In this document: positions 22,967 to 33,942 of the stretch, one piece after another
Numbering within the stretch: position 1 is the first letter of the stretch
Layout of the letters: each line of letters opens with the position of its first letter
Assembly (NCBI GenBank): GCA_002897115.2
Contig: BCIH01000005.1
Coordinates: 974,683-1,038,682 of the forward strand
Reading direction: 5' to 3'
DNA length: 64,000 nt
DNA from: Prototheca cutis
Lineage: Eukaryota > Chlorophyta > Trebouxiophyceae > Chlorellales > Chlorellaceae
The notes under the pieces: model-generated
The model's input: the letters and a program-made list of their open reading frames with translations, nothing else
The model's database searches: none
What the model was told of the DNA's origin: nothing
Translations under genes and position numbers: made by a program

Positions 22967-24605
22967 ATGGCGACAGCCGCGACCGAGGATGCCTACAAGC
23001 TCCTGGGGCTGGAAAATGGCGTGGAAGCCACCGATGCAGAGATCCGAAAGGTGATTTGAATGCATGCACTGCTGCTGGGAGTGAGGGGATGTTTTGGGAG
23101 AAAGCTGGGCGGAAAGGAAGCTCTTGACATGGCGGCACTCGAGATGCACTCCAGAGGCCCGTTTTGCTTCCTTCACCCTGCAGGCGTACCGCAAGCTTGC
23201 GCTGGTCAAGCATCCCGACAAGAATCCCGACAACCCGAATGCCGCGGACGAGTTTGCGGCGCTGCAGCGGGCGTATGACATCCTCACAGACAAGGATGCC
23301 CGCGCGGCCCTGGATGCGCTGCTCAAGTGCGCCGGAATTGGGGAAGGGGGGATATTGTACTGCTTGGGGTGAGCATTTTCACGGGAAAATGTCACTACGT
23401 GGCCCTTTCCCCAACAACAATCCACAGGGCGCAGGCGGCACGGCGAGAGAGAACGGCGGTCAAGGACGCCAAGCGGCAGCGGATGATGGCCGACCTGGAG
23501 CAGCGGGAGGCCAACAGCGAGCGCCAGCGCAGCGAGGAAGAAAGTGCGAGGGCCAAGCTGGCTATGGAAATCGCACGGTTGCGGCGCCAGGCAGCGGAAA
23601 AGGCAGCACAGGCCGCCGGCGCGCAGAGGGCAGGGCCCGGCACGGGCGCCCGGCCGGCTCAGCCGCCGGCGGCCCCGGAGCCGGCAATGCCCAGCGAGGA
23701 TGAGGCACTCCAGAGCCGACTGGCCAGGACCCTGAAAGTCAGCTGGATGCGCAAGGTGCAGAGTGGGTGGCTGTGGGACTGGGAATTGGGAGCGCTTGCT
23801 TACAAGGGGGCGGTTGCGGCCGCCAATTTTCGGGGCTTTTCTGAACAATGTGTCGGTCAACTCCCGGCCTTCAATGCACGCCGTTCGACCCGTTGCTCTG
23901 CTGAAACAGTACATGCGCACATGCGCGCACGCACACGCACACACACGCACACACACGCAATGCATTCTACCTGCGGACCGTCCCCGACGCCCACAGGAGC
24001 GGGAGTATGGCGCGGAGGAGCTGCGGGCGCTGTTCAGCAAACACGGCCCCGTGGAGGACATCGTCGCGCGCGAGGGTTCCAAACGCAAGGGTGGTGCCCT
24101 GGTCGTCATGGCCGATGAGCAGGCGGCACGCAGCGCGGCGCTGGCGCTCCATGGTGATGCGGCGAGCCCATTGCTGGTGGTACCGCTGGCTCGGGTGCCG
24201 CCGGCCCAAGCCACGGAGAGGGGCGCAACCCCGACGATGGCGCAGCGGCCGGAGAGCACCGAAAGCGGCCGCGTGCCTGCTCCTGTATATGCGCGGGTTN
24301 CAGTATTTGCGAGTGCGGCCGCGGCGGGCATAGGCCCGGCACCAGTGAGGCCGCTGTTTGCGGCGGCTGGCGTGCCGCCGGCGATGCCGGCGCCGCTGGC
24401 TGGCGGCAGAATGTTCCCCGCGGCTGCGACACTCCAAGGGGCCGACAAGATTTTCCCCAGTGCACCACTAGTGGGGGAGATGTCGCATCAGAAGGCAACT
24501 ACACCGTCGACGTACACAGCACAGAGCGCCAGCAGTTTTCTGGATCATGAGCAAGCCGTGCTTGCCAGCATTCTGGGCAAGACTGGGGCCCAACAACCCA
24601 CCTAA
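22967..24605 (+). CDS. DNAJC17: DnaJ/RRM protein, DNAJC17 (Cwc23-like)
   Basis: An Hsp40 co-chaperone of the DNAJC17 type, a family linked to the spliceosome. Exons 22967-23050, 23184-23326, 23428-23755 and 23997-24605 join in frame to 387 residues. The J-domain spans exons 1-2: DAYKLLGLENGVEATDAEIR, YRKLALVKHPDKNPDNP (HPD present), FAALQRAYDILTDKDAR. A charged coiled coil follows (KRQRMMADLEQREANSERQR and on), then a small RRM-like fold starting REYGAEELRALFSKHGPVED, as in DNAJC17. The tail is Ala/Pro-rich and ends SFLDHEQAVLASILGKTG. Intron 3 has a CA-rich microsatellite (about 23925-23960). One N at 24300 falls in the last exon. Confidence 0.92.
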
Positions 24606-24955
24606 TGCAGTGTAAATGGGAACATCAATTGGATGCAGTCGAAAGCCGGGGCTCTTGGGGTCCTTTCGACAGTGTACCTCCAGGATGTGTGAGGCAAGGT
24701 CTGGGGTGCGCGCGGTAGGGTGGAGCTCGGGGGGCTCCCCGTGTCGCGTGGGCCATCCATTCCCTCCATCGTGCATGGGATATCAAAATCGTACAGCCTG
24801 AGACACACTGCCGTGAATTGGTGTGACCGACGAGCACGATTTCGTCAGAAAGATAGATCGTCCATCCTTCAACCGACAGTAAACCTGCTGAGCTCTCAGA
24901 GCACCTCTACCGGGGCCACGGCTGGGCCCACCATCTGGTCGGTGTCGGAACGGGC

Positions 24956-27805
24956 ATGGAGGCTGCTGATGAGGTCGGCAGCTACGCCGGTTCCGGACTG
25001 GGAGGTGGTGCAGGGCGTAATTGGCCATCGGCAGCGGTTGTGGGAGACGCCGTGAGCTACGGCGGTGCAACCAGTCCGGTACGGTGCTGGGTGCTGCACT
25101 CCGGGGGCTGGTCGTGCAAGCGGGGCTTGGCAATGGCGAATTCACCTGCACGGGCGCTCTTCTTCGAGCATTTTGCATTGCATTCAGAAAGGCTGTGCGC
25201 GCCATGCGAACAGAGAGCGGCTCGAAGCCAAGTGAGCCGGGCCCTGCCAAGCGGGACTCCATTCCTGGCCGCCGAGCGCACGTCTGTGGTGGTGTCTGGG
25301 GTGTCGGGCGAACAGGAAACCTACTTGTCAGCAGCCGGGCCTTTAGGTGCGCCATGGAATGTTCCTTCCTGGGAATGCTGTGCGCCGGATGCAGGGTTCT
25401 GGCCTGGAGGAGTGCCCGTCGTGGCGCTGACACTGGTGAACATTGCAACCCCCGCTACAGGGGAGCACACCTCGGCTCCATGCGCCGAAGACAGCCCGCG
25501 GGCGTACGGTGCACCCGCGGCCCGGGCACCGGAGCCTGCGGCGAGCCTGGTTTCCCACTTTGGCGAAGGCCGGCGGCCCGGCGGTAGCCCCGCGGGGAGC
25601 TGCGTCCAGGTGGGACCCGCCGGGGAGGATGGCACCGCAGGGGCCAGTCACGTGGGCGGCCCCGGTCTCGTTGGACTTCCTGGTAAGATGTTGGGCATTC
25701 CCGCATCTGAGCTGGCACCCGCGACGTCGCACAACACTGCCAGCCCGCGGGCCAAGCGCGGTCGGGGGGAGCAGGCAGGCTCGCCGCTGCCTGGCATGGC
25801 ATCCGAGGCCGAGGACGGCAGCAGTTCCGCCGCCAGTCCACGTAGCCGCCGACGGCGGCGTGGGCGCGGCGCGTTCCGGACGCCTTCGCCGTCGTCCAGT
25901 CGAGCCGCGGCGCGGCCTGCATGGGACACGAGCCCTCTGCCCAGCACGCATGCCGTCGACCGCGGTGCGGGGGGCAGCCCCATGCCAGTTGATGTCGACG
26001 ACGAGATGGGGGCGGGTGGTTTGGAGCGTGGCGTGACTGACCAGGAACTGGCAGCAGGCGAGGGCTGGGGGCGCGCGGGGTCAGCGGCCCCGGCGCAAGG
26101 AACAACGCTCGACGAGAGCGACTTGCGACTCCTGGAGGGTCACGGCAGCGTGCGGTTTGGCGTCGGCGCCTGGCCACCCGAAGCCGCGACGACGCAGCGT
26201 ACAGCTGCAACCGGTCGCGGCGAGCCCAGCCTTGCCGCTGCCGCAGCGGCCATCTGGTACCTGCCTCCCTCGTACCGGCAGGCCGCCGAGCAGCTGCTTC
26301 AGGCCCAGACCTCGGCCGTCTATGGCCCCGCTGCGCAGCCCAGGCCGGCTGCGGGCGGCAGGGAGGGCCCTCTGGAGGCCACCGCCGCAAGCGGAGTGGA
26401 CGGCGGGGGCCGCGGGCACCGGCTGTATGCTACCGACGGCGGCCTTGTCTCTCCTGCGGGCGCGTCAGCCGACGACGGGGCCGCGAGCGCAGTGGCGGTC
26501 CAGCAGCATTCGTGGACGTCCAGCCCCGGTGCCGGCGCGAGGCGGCCGGCCGGCGGAGCGTGGCAGGATCCGGGGACGCGCACGCCATCGTACGAGGCTC
26601 AGATGGGCCCCGTGCACCCCGCCCGCAGCGGCGAAACCCAGACCAGCGTCCGCGGTGTGGCCGACCTTGGCAGCGGTCGCATGGCGGGCAGGCGGTCTGA
26701 CGGGCTTGCGCCCGAAGCCGGCGGGTCGCCGGAACCTGCCGGCATTGGCCGGCGTGCGGCGCGTGCGCCGCACGGCACCAGCGAGGACGAGGACGGCGCG
26801 AGCTGGATGGCCACATGCGCTGGTGCGTGCCTAGGGCCGGTGCACGTCCTTCAAGTTGGCGATTCTGGGGCTCCGCCGGCGACCGCTGTGGATGTCGCCT
26901 CAGGGCACACCGAGCTCGATGGCATGCCGGCCTGCCAGGCCAAGGAGCTGGACGGGACGAGGGACAGCGCCGGCGCTGTCCCTCGTCCCGTCCAGGCAGC
27001 CGCCGCCGGGCCGGCAGCCGAGGGGCCCACGCGGGATGAGACAAAGGCACCGGGTATGCATGAACGCAGCGGTGGGATGGTAGGTGATGCGGGCTACAAG
27101 GCACTCGATCGCCCGAGGCGGAGCATCGGCACGGCGCAGGCGACCATCGCGTTGGGGCGCAGTGCTTCGGTGCTGACGACCGCCGCAGCAGGAGGTGCGC
27201 AGTGGGGTTTTATGGCGGTGTTGTCTATGGCAGAGGTGGTGTGCGTGCAGAGTTGTTTGGATGACGGCGGGGGGCACTGGGGGGTTGCGGCTTTGCACAG
27301 AGTCTGCGCGCATCGCTCTTGGACAGTCGACGCTCGGGCCCATGCGTGCATGGGTTCCATGAGGATGATATCTTGCATTTTATGCTCACATCTTGGTTGC
27401 CACCAGCATCACTGTGCAGAGCCGCATGTGCTGGCACCGCAGCTGAGCGAGGCGGTGCAGTCGCGGAGCGAGAGTGGTCTGTGCGGGCGAGACGACAGCG
27501 GTGTGGTCTCGTCTTCCCACCCAGACGTCGTCATGGAGACGGGGGCAGCAGAGGCCGAGGCGCTGGGGCCCGACCGCGACGAGGCCGCTGGAGTTGTGGC
27601 AGCAGAGGACGACGACCGCACGTCGTTTGCTGTGTCGAGGGTGGCGGCCGGCGGGCGGGAGGGCAAGGCCCCGCCGGCTATCCCGCGGTGTGGCAGCGTG
27701 TCTGGGCCCCCAAACCGCAGCCTGGCNGCGGTTGCCCAGTTGAACCAGGGTTTGCCCGCGCAAGGAAGCAAGGCAGGCAGCATGCAGAGCGACGATGAGG
27801 TTTGA
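24956..27805 (+). CDS. 949-codon uninterrupted low-complexity protein, unknown
   Basis: One frame stays open for 2.85 kb with no intron needed, unlike every neighbour. The translation is Ala/Gly/Ser/Arg/Pro-rich and probably disordered, with a basic cluster (SPRSRRRRRGRGAFRTPSPS) that could be a nuclear signal, acidic spots (PVDVDDEMG) and a few more ordered pieces (AAAAIWYLPPSYRQAAEQLL). No domain is recognised. Very GC-rich third positions keep antisense frames of up to about 310 codons open too, so openness alone is weak evidence. The start is the first ATG of the frame. A 48-bp palindrome sits at 26948-26995. It may be a real lineage-specific gene, or a noncoding GC-rich block; sequence near 27180-27420 (CACMGSMRMISCILC) reads less like protein. 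Confidence 0.5.
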   Translation: MEAADEVGSYAGSGLGGGAGRNWPSAAVVGDAVSYGGATSPVRCWVLHSGGWSCKRGLAMANSPARALFFEHFALHSERLCAPCEQRAARSQVSRALPSGTPFLAAERTSVVVSGVSGEQETYLSAAGPLGAPWNVPSWECCAPDAGFWPGGVPVVALTLVNIATPATGEHTSAPCAEDSPRAYGAPAARAPEPAASLVSHFGEGRRPGGSPAGSCVQVGPAGEDGTAGASHVGGPGLVGLPGKMLGIPASELAPATSHNTASPRAKRGRGEQAGSPLPGMASEAEDGSSSAASPRSRRRRRGRGAFRTPSPSSSRAAARPAWDTSPLPSTHAVDRGAGGSPMPVDVDDEMGAGGLERGVTDQELAAGEGWGRAGSAAPAQGTTLDESDLRLLEGHGSVRFGVGAWPPEAATTQRTAATGRGEPSLAAAAAAIWYLPPSYRQAAEQLLQAQTSAVYGPAAQPRPAAGGREGPLEATAASGVDGGGRGHRLYATDGGLVSPAGASADDGAASAVAVQQHSWTSSPGAGARRPAGGAWQDPGTRTPSYEAQMGPVHPARSGETQTSVRGVADLGSGRMAGRRSDGLAPEAGGSPEPAGIGRRAARAPHGTSEDEDGASWMATCAGACLGPVHVLQVGDSGAPPATAVDVASGHTELDGMPACQAKELDGTRDSAGAVPRPVQAAAAGPAAEGPTRDETKAPGMHERSGGMVGDAGYKALDRPRRSIGTAQATIALGRSASVLTTAAAGGAQWGFMAVLSMAEVVCVQSCLDDGGGHWGVAALHRVCAHRSWTVDARAHACMGSMRMISCILCSHLGCHQHHCAEPHVLAPQLSEAVQSRSESGLCGRDDSGVVSSSHPDVVMETGAAEAEALGPDRDEAAGVVAAEDDDRTSFAVSRVAAGGREGKAPPAIPRCGSVSGPPNRSLXAVAQLNQGLPAQGSKAGSMQSDDEV
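26948..26995. repeat. 48-bp perfect palindrome
   Basis: Two 24-bp arms, 26948-26971 and 26972-26995, are exact reverse complements with no spacer; the centre is GCGCCGGCGC. Because it is in frame with the surrounding ORF, it gives a near-identical peptide (DGTRDSAGAVPRPV) on either strand. Such a sequence could form a cruciform or a long hairpin in RNA. Confidence 0.95.
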
Positions 27806-28334
27806 GCCCTTGGATGCGATGGTGGGCGTCGTCGTTCCTCTCCCTTCCCATCTCCAAACAAACATTGGTGGGAACTGGGTGTCGTGCACTTTTCTCCGAT
27901 GATCTCAACCCCTCCTTTGCTCCCACTCCGTGCCTGCCAAGAAAATCCAGAAACTCCTTTTGACAATCATACACCCACTCTGAGATGAGGACATGCATGC
28001 ACTGACGCTTCAACCCCTGACTCAGATGTCGCTCACAAGCATGTCATCATGGTTGGGATAGAAAAGACAATTGATCCACGGGTTTCCCAGCACAGACTGG
28101 ACGGTTGGGAGTTGGCTCAGGAGGGGTTGGACTGTGATCAGAAAACAATACTGCATGCTGTGACGACGACAACAAAACTGATGCCACACTCTGGTAAGCG
28201 GCGCTGAGTGTGGGAGTGGAAAAGCAGTATCACTGTCGAGCCTCTTGGAAGCTGGAGAGCGGTCTACTTGCCGAAGGGCGTAGCGACCGTCGACCGGTCG
28301 GCACAGCCCCCACCTGACCTCACCCCACCTCGGC
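27806..28334. other. Convergent intergenic region
   Basis: It lies between the stop of the 949-codon ORF and the stop of the glucan water dikinase. No coding frame is supported on either strand. Confidence 0.5.
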
Positions 28335-29205
28335 TCAAGCAGTAGCCTGAAGGACCTGGGGCCGGGCCTGGACGACGTAGAGCTTGCCATTCGACAGCAC
28401 ACCTTCCACGTCCTGCGGCGCACCGCCCATAACACGCTCCACATCAGTGGCCAGCCCTGCCAGCCGGGACAGCAGCGTGTCACGGACTTTGGCGTCCCAC
28501 AGCAACGGCTCGCCCGCATAGTCCAGCGTCCGGGGGCGCAGCGGCGCAAGCGGCACGCTCTCGTACAGGCCCGCGCCGGCGTACGCCTCGAGGTCCTCGC
28601 CGTTGGAGTCGGACCTTGCGATCAGCAGCAGGTGCGAGGCGTCGGGGAACAAGCCCACCCGCTTGCTGGGCAGCGCCGTAATGGCTGGTGCACGAGCTGT
28701 TGCAGTGGTGCTTGGAATGGGAGTGGCGCCAGGTGATTCTGCCGTTGACATTGCACCGACGGCTGCTGCTCCCTCGACAGAAGTGACGTGTGTGCCTCCG
28801 TCTGTGTCCACGCTATGATCATCAGCACCACTCTCAATCTGGGCGGTAAAGGACATGGCACGGCCAGGTGAGTTGCCCACGAGCGCCTCGCCCATGCCGA
28901 CCACCAGCTCGCCGTGCACGCGGCCGCGCTCGCCGGTGAGCGGGTCGGCACTGTGAAGGACAAAGGCGTAGTCAGCCGGGATGATGGGCTGCAGCAGCAC
29001 CGCCATGGACAGGTCGGCATCCGGGATGCCCTGTGCCCGCCGGCTCAGCCACGCCCGGTCGGTCCACTTGGACGCCCAGACCTGGAATTGTTTTTAGATT
29101 GGAGTTGTCTGGATTGTGACAGCTTGGCCTGATTCCTGTACGTTGCAAGCGAGGTACGTCACCCCAGCACAGGCTGGGCCTCCAACTATGCGCGCGAGCA
29201 CATAT

Positions 29206-29259
<54 letters not shown>

Positions 29260-32200
29260 CCACACACACACAGACACAGCCAGCACAGACAGACCTTGCA
29301 GATGGCGTGCCAGGACTCAGTCCACATCTCGTGTGTGAGCGCGGTGTGGCCCGTCAGGATGCCGGCCTCGACCAGAACTTCGGCCAGCTCGATCTTGAGC
29401 CGCGCGGGGGGCAGGAGCTGTGTAGACACCAGCGTCCGCAGCTGCTCCAGCTCAACAGGAATGCCATGCCCGGGGCTGGCCGACTCCTGTGGGGAGGTGT
29501 GGTGGTTGGATTGGGTTGAGCAATGAGCGGGCAACCGCATGCTTCACAACCAAAAATGCAGAATGTAAACAAATCCCCTAAACCTAAAACTTNCCAGTCT
29601 GGTAGTTGCTTCCGCCACCGCCTTTGCCAGGCCGGCATTGTCCGGAAGCTTGAGGATGGCCTCAAAGCTGCCAAAAGGCAGCGCGAACGATGCCGGCGCC
29701 GCGACGCCCGGGAGCGCGTCCAAGCGTTTCCGCAGCGCGGCCAAGTTCAGGCTCTTGCCACCCACAAGCCCCGGCCGGAACTGCGGTTCGCGCAGGATCC
29801 AGGTGTCGTGCACCTTCCAGTGCTTGGGCGGTGACAGCTGGACTCGTGCCTTTGGGGGTGCCGCCACGTCGACGCCTACGGGGTCTTCAGGCTGCGCAAC
29901 GCTTTCTAGGACGACAGACCCGGTCGGAGTCACAGAGGCCAGCGCCCACGCGCTGGCCCGGGCACGCAGGGCCTCGAATTCAGTGGCGTCAAAACACGAG
30001 GCCAGCAGCACGCCCTGCGCCCGGGCACGGATGGCAATGTGGCTCAGCACGTCGGTGGCGCTGGCCGTCAGCACGGCCACAATTCCCTCGGGGATGTCCT
30101 CGTTCCCTGTCAGCCGGTTGGCCAGCACGATGGTGGGGCAGTCCATGGTCCTCCCCTGGATGCCCTCCAGGTCGGGCAGCGACACTACCACGCCCGCCTC
30201 GGCCGGCGCAGCGGCCACGACCTGCCAGGACCCCAGCTGTGCTGTGCGACGCAGCATGGGCCCCAGCGCCCGCAGCAGCGGGCTCAGCATGAACACGGGC
30301 TGCGCGCGCACGACCTCCTCTCCGAAATTCAAAATGTACTTGGGGTCAAGTCTGCAGGCACGCTCAAAATCGTTGGCAATGGGCTGCAGCAACCTGTGCA
30401 TGTGTTTTTTTTTTGGGGGGGGGGGGGGGGGGTAGCGAAGGGATGAAGCTGGCAGCAAGGTTTTCTGCAGGCAACACCTTGCCTGACTACTGCCAATCAT
30501 ACCGACGAAAAAAACAGCCAAAAGCAACCCTGTAGTTCGCTTGCCCTGAGATCTGGTCAGAGTAGTGCTCCAGGCAGAGAGCGGCAAAGTCGGCGCCNGC
30601 CATGGCGAGCTGGCCCCAGTCCTGCGTCCAGCGCTCGCTGCCGGCGACGCGGCGCCAAAAGGAAAGCGCGGCGTTCAGGTCCTCACTCTCCGCTGCCACG
30701 CTGGCATTCTCCAGCACCAGCTGGATCAGGGCAATGATGTCGTCCCCACTGCCACAGCGGTGTGGTGGACAGGCATGGTTGAATCAGAGCTGGAAATGAG
30801 GGAACTGGCATACCGGGGGCAAGGGAAGTCTGGCAGACGGGGTCCAGAGTGGGAGTTCCGCGCCGTCCCAGTCGCCACTCCATACATGCACGTTCCATCC
30901 AGCTCCCACCCACCTGAGCGTCGACAGGTCTATGCGCTCCACGCACAGCCGGAAATAGCCGTCCAGAGCAATATCCATAAGCAGGATGTCCCTGGAAGCT
31001 CCCTCGCTCTGGCATCAGGCAACAGATGGATTGGAGATCTTTGGTTTAGGGCGCAGTAAGAGAGACGTTCATCTTTCAGTGGAGCTTCCCCCGTGGCGCG
31101 CACGCATGCATTCATGCGATGCAGTCACATCAGCGAGTTTTGCACCCAATCGACAGCCCCGCTGTCCTCCAATCCCTGCCACGTACACACCTGCCAATAA
31201 TGCTTGAGCCTGTGGCGCGCCTCGACAATCTTGCCCGGCACCCACCACTCGTGGCGGTGGGCCAGGATGTCCGAGATGATCCAGGAGAGCTCGCCGTCGA
31301 GGTGGCCCTGGGCCATCTGGAATGTAACGTCCATGTCGGCACCTGTGGATGACAAGGAGGTTGGGAGATTACTTTTCCTTCCGGTTTAACTCATTTTCGG
31401 TTTACCGACAAGCCTGCATGTCCTGNCGCCAAACGACCCTCAATCCATTTCCCACAGGTCTGATCGCGACATGATCCCGACGTTACCAGCGTGGGTAACT
31501 TTCAAGATCCAGAGGTAGTGCTCCATGGCCGGAATCAGCTGGGGCAGGTGCAGCGGGTGGGCCGTCAGCGGGTGGGTCATCCTGGCGAGTGACTCACTGG
31601 AAATCTGGCCACGGTCCCACAGCACTTGCCTGCAGTGGGACAGGGTTTGAGCGAGAGAGGGGAGGTCGACAGGAACACTTGGATGCATGCCTGATGCGCA
31701 ACGGTCGCGACCTCAGCGGCTCGACAAAGAGCGCACAGCATGGAGTGTGTTCGAACCTGTCAGCCATGGTCCTGTGTCCCGCGCAAAAGCCCATCCCCTC
31801 CCTCCAAGTACCAGGCCATCCGGCCGCTCACCAGAACTCATCCATGCTGTTGGACTTGAGAAAGGCAAGGTACGCCTCGCAGATGTGCACATCCTCGGGT
31901 GTGGTACTGAGGTGTGTGTGTGTTTGGGGACAGAGTGCCTGGTCCGCTGCCGTGCAGTGCATCTTACGACACCGATACGACCATTCCTGACACAATCAAG
32001 CGGCCCTCGCCACCCCAGGTTCACACCCCAGCCCTAAACATCTCGACAAAACCTGCACACTTTTGGTGCAGTTTCTGATGCCACTGCTCCAAAAAGTCGC
32101 ACTGGATGCCCTGGATAATTGGAAATCGAACACGGCCAGGTCATGACGACAAGAAAACGATGCAGCAATCGGGACAGGGCCAAGCATGTGCCATTCCCGG

Positions 32201-33942
32201 AGAAGAACCTCCCTCGACAGAAACAACGCACCGGACGGTGTCCCTCACGGATGCCGTGCTCCCTCATGATGTTCAAGATGCCCATCCTGATGGCATCGCC
32301 ATCCCCCCCCCCGCGTGGCAGCCCCGCCAAGCAGATCCGGGCAAAAAGACGGCAGACCGGCTCGCGCGCGCTTCGTGCCTGTAGGTGTTTGCGACAATTT
32401 TCTTCGTCAGACTGATTTCTCATGTCAAATGCCTGTGCTCAGATCCACATCAAGAATGGAGGTCGTCGCGTGCAGCAGGGTGCCCCTCCGTCCATGCGTG
32501 TGCATGGATAGGTTCCCCACGCCGATTCCCGCACGGGAGCAACCTCTGCAGCTCGAGCCACTAAAACCCCCCAGCACGACAGCATCACCTTGTCGGCCAT
32601 GCGCTGCGCCAGCTGCTTCTGCACGTGTGCAATGTCCTTGCCCTGGTAGTTGGCATTGCGGTACCAGTCCAGCTGGCGCATGGTACTGAGGCGCAGCCAC
32701 GCAGCCATGAGTGCCATGCCCTGGGGGCCTGCAGACATAGTCGGACGGGTGTTGTATTAGGTGGCGTCACGCACGGCTCGGCGAATGCACAGGCACAGTG
32801 CAATAGCATCGATGATTTCAGACAGCTCTCATCGTCCGTCTTCACCAAACGCACGATCCCTCTCGGTGCGGGCCCATTTTCATACACGCACACCCTTATG
32901 CGCCTAGATGCTGCATGGGCATACCTGATGCATCGGCGTCGTCCAGAATCTGCAGGGCCATGACAAACCGGCTGAACAGCGACCAGTGGCTGTACGTCGA
33001 CTCGGCCGTCAACACCTTGTCCTTCAGCTCAGAGATGCCTGCGGCATTTGGCCAGGGCGTGGGGCAGGTCGAACGTGCAGATGCCTCTTTCCAAAGCCCA
33101 GAACCATTGACGGGTGTTACACGACAACCACCAGCATCGGCTTTCAGCAAGAAGCTCTCCCCCCGCACACCTGGCGCCTTGAGCAGGGCAGCAAAGTCGG
33201 CGCTGCCACCGCTCGTCCAGACATCTTCTTTTTTCAGAACAAACACCATCTTGGAGGGGCAGAGTCCCTGCATCGGATGGGTTTGTGCCCAGATCGGAAA
33301 TAAGCCTGCAGGCTCTTGTTCACGGCAGTTTCAAGATCATGCTTCAAAGTGACAGGTGAAGCACACTTTGCGAGCACCTTGAGAAGGAAGGTCACGCAGG
33401 AATACCCAGTTCCACCCCCCAACGAGTCCCACCTCCGGGAAGACCAGGGTCAGCTCATCATCATTGTTGAGCGGCGTTTGGACCGCACAGTCATCAATGG
33501 GCACGGTGCCCTCGGGCCAGAGCTCCTCGCACGGCTTCTTCCAGTCGTCTACACCCCAGTGCACGGTAGCTCCCCGAAGGTCTGGAGAGCTCACCGAAAT
33601 CTTGATCTGGAGCAGTGTGATCAACATGGGGTTGGCTGGGCAACACCATTCCATTGTGCGCCGTCTGTAGTCATACAAAGTTGGAGCCAAGGCCCACACA
33701 GACCACATTCAAGATCCAAGCCCAGGGCCGTGTCTCACCACATACTGCTTGCTGCTCCTGTCAACTGACACCGCAATGCCCTGGTCATACTTTGCTGTGT
33801 ACACCCTGTCAGTGGTCTCCGCCCCAACCGCAGAAGCTGCTTCCAAAGCTGTCGTCCTAGCCAATACGGCGCGTTTGGATGCTGCATTCGATGGGATGTA
33901 AATTTCATGTTGGGGCACGTGGCGGGCAGATGGAGCTTGCAT
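28335..33942 (-). CDS. GWD: Alpha-glucan (phosphoglucan) water dikinase, GWD family
   Basis: GWDs phosphorylate starch glucans with ATP and start starch breakdown in plastids. Exons: 33942-33739, 33606-33433, 33267-33171, 33038-32925, 32728-32589, 32378-32232, 32110-32061, 31906-31832, 31629-31487, 31342-31191, 31002-30914, 30748 to about 30510, about 30393-29595, 29486-29295, 29081-28335; about 1,110 residues. A short N-terminus leads to one CBM45-like module (SSPDLRGATVHWGVDDWKKP, ELWPEG). Family blocks follow: LPRGGGDGDAIRMGILNIMR, FLEQWHQKLHQNTTPEDVHI, HLPQLIPAMEHYLWILKVTH. The catalytic histidine is in TDVLSHIAIRARAQG. The ATP-grasp end includes PADYAFVLHSADPL, ARSDSNGEDLEAYAGAGLY and LYVVQARPQV. 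A low-complexity insertion lies within the ATP domain. Shorter than GWD1; GWD1 versus PWD is left open. Confidence 0.92.
29207..29256. repeat. 50-nt poly-C tract in a GWD intron
   Basis: An uninterrupted run of 50 C on the plus strand lies in the intron between exons 14 and 15 of the GWD gene, so its pre-mRNA carries G50. Length in the assembly may be inexact because such tracts are hard to sequence. Confidence 0.9.
30405..30432. repeat. T10-G18 tract in or beside a GWD intron
   Basis: Ten T (30405-30414) are followed by eighteen G (30415-30432) on the plus strand. In the gene orientation this is C18-A10 shortly upstream of the acceptor of exon 13. Confidence 0.85.

Noticed and set aside
23925..23960. 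CA-rich repeat
   Set aside because: An ordinary microsatellite in the third DNAJC17 intron; no further meaning seen.
25455..26390. Long minus-strand frames opposite the 949-codon ORF (also 24783-25448 and 26430-27104)
   Set aside because: They mirror a GC-rich third-position bias and are Arg/Pro-rich shadows; none is longer or more protein-like than the plus frame.
29207..29256. Poly-C tract as a telomere or scaffold-end signal
   Set aside because: It is a pure homopolymer inside a gene whose exons continue on both sides; no telomere-type repeat unit is present.
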